This document shows, piece by piece, positions 13,587-13,779 of a DNA stretch of 13,779 bases. This DNA comes from Clostridium_B lapidicellarium. Lineage in GTDB: Bacteria > Bacillota > Clostridia > Clostridiales > Clostridiaceae. The notes under the pieces are model-generated. The model saw nothing but the letters and a program-made list of their open reading frames with translations. It did not search any database and was not told the DNA's origin. The translations under genes were made by a program, and so were the position numbers. Location: NCBI RefSeq assembly GCF_041224415.1, contig NZ_JBGFFE010000039.1, forward strand, positions 1-13,779. Direction: 5' to 3'. Within the stretch, counting starts at the first letter, position 1. Every line of letters starts with the position of its first letter.

Positions 13587-13779
13587 ATGAAAATAGGATT
13601 TATAGGACTTGGAATCATGGGAAAACCGATGTCGAAGAATTTGATAAAGGCAGGTTATAACCTTGTAGTATTTGATATCAATAAATCAGCTGTTGACGAA
13701 GTTGTAAAAGCAGGAGCTGAAGAAGGAACTTCTGCAAAGGATGTTGCATCAAAAACCGATGTTATTATAACAATGCTTC
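13587..13779 (+). CDS. garR: Tartronate semialdehyde reductase (2-hydroxy-3-oxopropionate reductase), 5' part
   Basis: Only the first 64 codons are present; the gene runs off the right edge. The start MKIGFIGLGIMGKPM is the dinucleotide-binding signature of the beta-hydroxyacid dehydrogenase family (GxGxxG at residues 7-12), with the N-terminal Rossmann fold continuing to the edge. ATG 13587 has an ideal AGGAGG (13573-13578) upstream. In the glucarate/galactarate pathway this enzyme reduces tartronate semialdehyde to D-glycerate with NAD(P)H, the substrate of the glycerate kinase at 2015. Its family also contains 3-hydroxyisobutyrate dehydrogenase and similar enzymes, so the specific name rests mainly on the neighbourhood and the shared promoter module. 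Confidence 0.85.
   Translation, partial: MKIGFIGLGIMGKPMSKNLIKAGYNLVVFDINKSAVDEVVKAGAEEGTSAKDVASKTDVIITML

Overview
The window is AT-rich DNA with strong AGGAGG-type ribosome binding sites, T-run terminators and clostridial-looking proteins. It most likely comes from the chromosome of an anaerobic Firmicute of the genus Clostridium or a close relative. No rRNA, tRNA or CRISPR array was seen. Almost the whole window is a catabolic island for six-carbon sugar diacids (glucarate and galactarate) and for glycerate, the intermediate they produce.

Layout, left to right: the last codons of an upstream gene and its terminator (1-96); a GntP-family permease (347-1672); glycerate kinase garK (2015-3163); a tightly coupled four-gene operon (3327-7672) encoding an LhgO/GlpA-type FAD dehydrogenase with a C-terminal [2Fe-2S] domain, an FAD/NAD oxidoreductase, a small four-cysteine DUF1667 protein and a LarA-like nickel hydroxyacid racemase; glucarate dehydratase gudD overlapping a DASS/SLC13 dicarboxylate transporter (7856-10608); a 951-bp remnant of an insertion sequence with an internally deleted transposase on the minus strand (about 10939-11889); a galactarate dehydratase garD (11928-13451); and the start of tartronate semialdehyde reductase garR (13587 to the window end).

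How the genes fit together (inference from family knowledge): the DASS transporter, and perhaps the GntP permease, bring in diacids or glycerate. GudD and GarD dehydrate glucarate and galactarate to 5-keto-4-deoxyglucarate. An aldolase not present here would split this to pyruvate and tartronate semialdehyde. GarR would reduce the latter to glycerate and GarK would phosphorylate it. The FAD/Fe-S/racemase operon is not part of the textbook pathway. It is the best candidate for an undescribed side branch acting on a 2-hydroxy acid such as glycerate.

The clearest regulatory signal is a nearly identical, ungapped promoter module in front of four units (gntP-like, garK, gudD, garR). It consists of the box TTTGTGCA-NN-TGAAtATTG running into a -35 TTGatt, a 17-bp spacer and a -10 GATAAT or CATAAT. 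A second TTTATGCA-like box lies 42-43 bp upstream. This looks like the binding architecture of one activator controlling the island. The redox/racemase operon and garD lack it, and garD has the insertion-sequence remnant directly in front of it.
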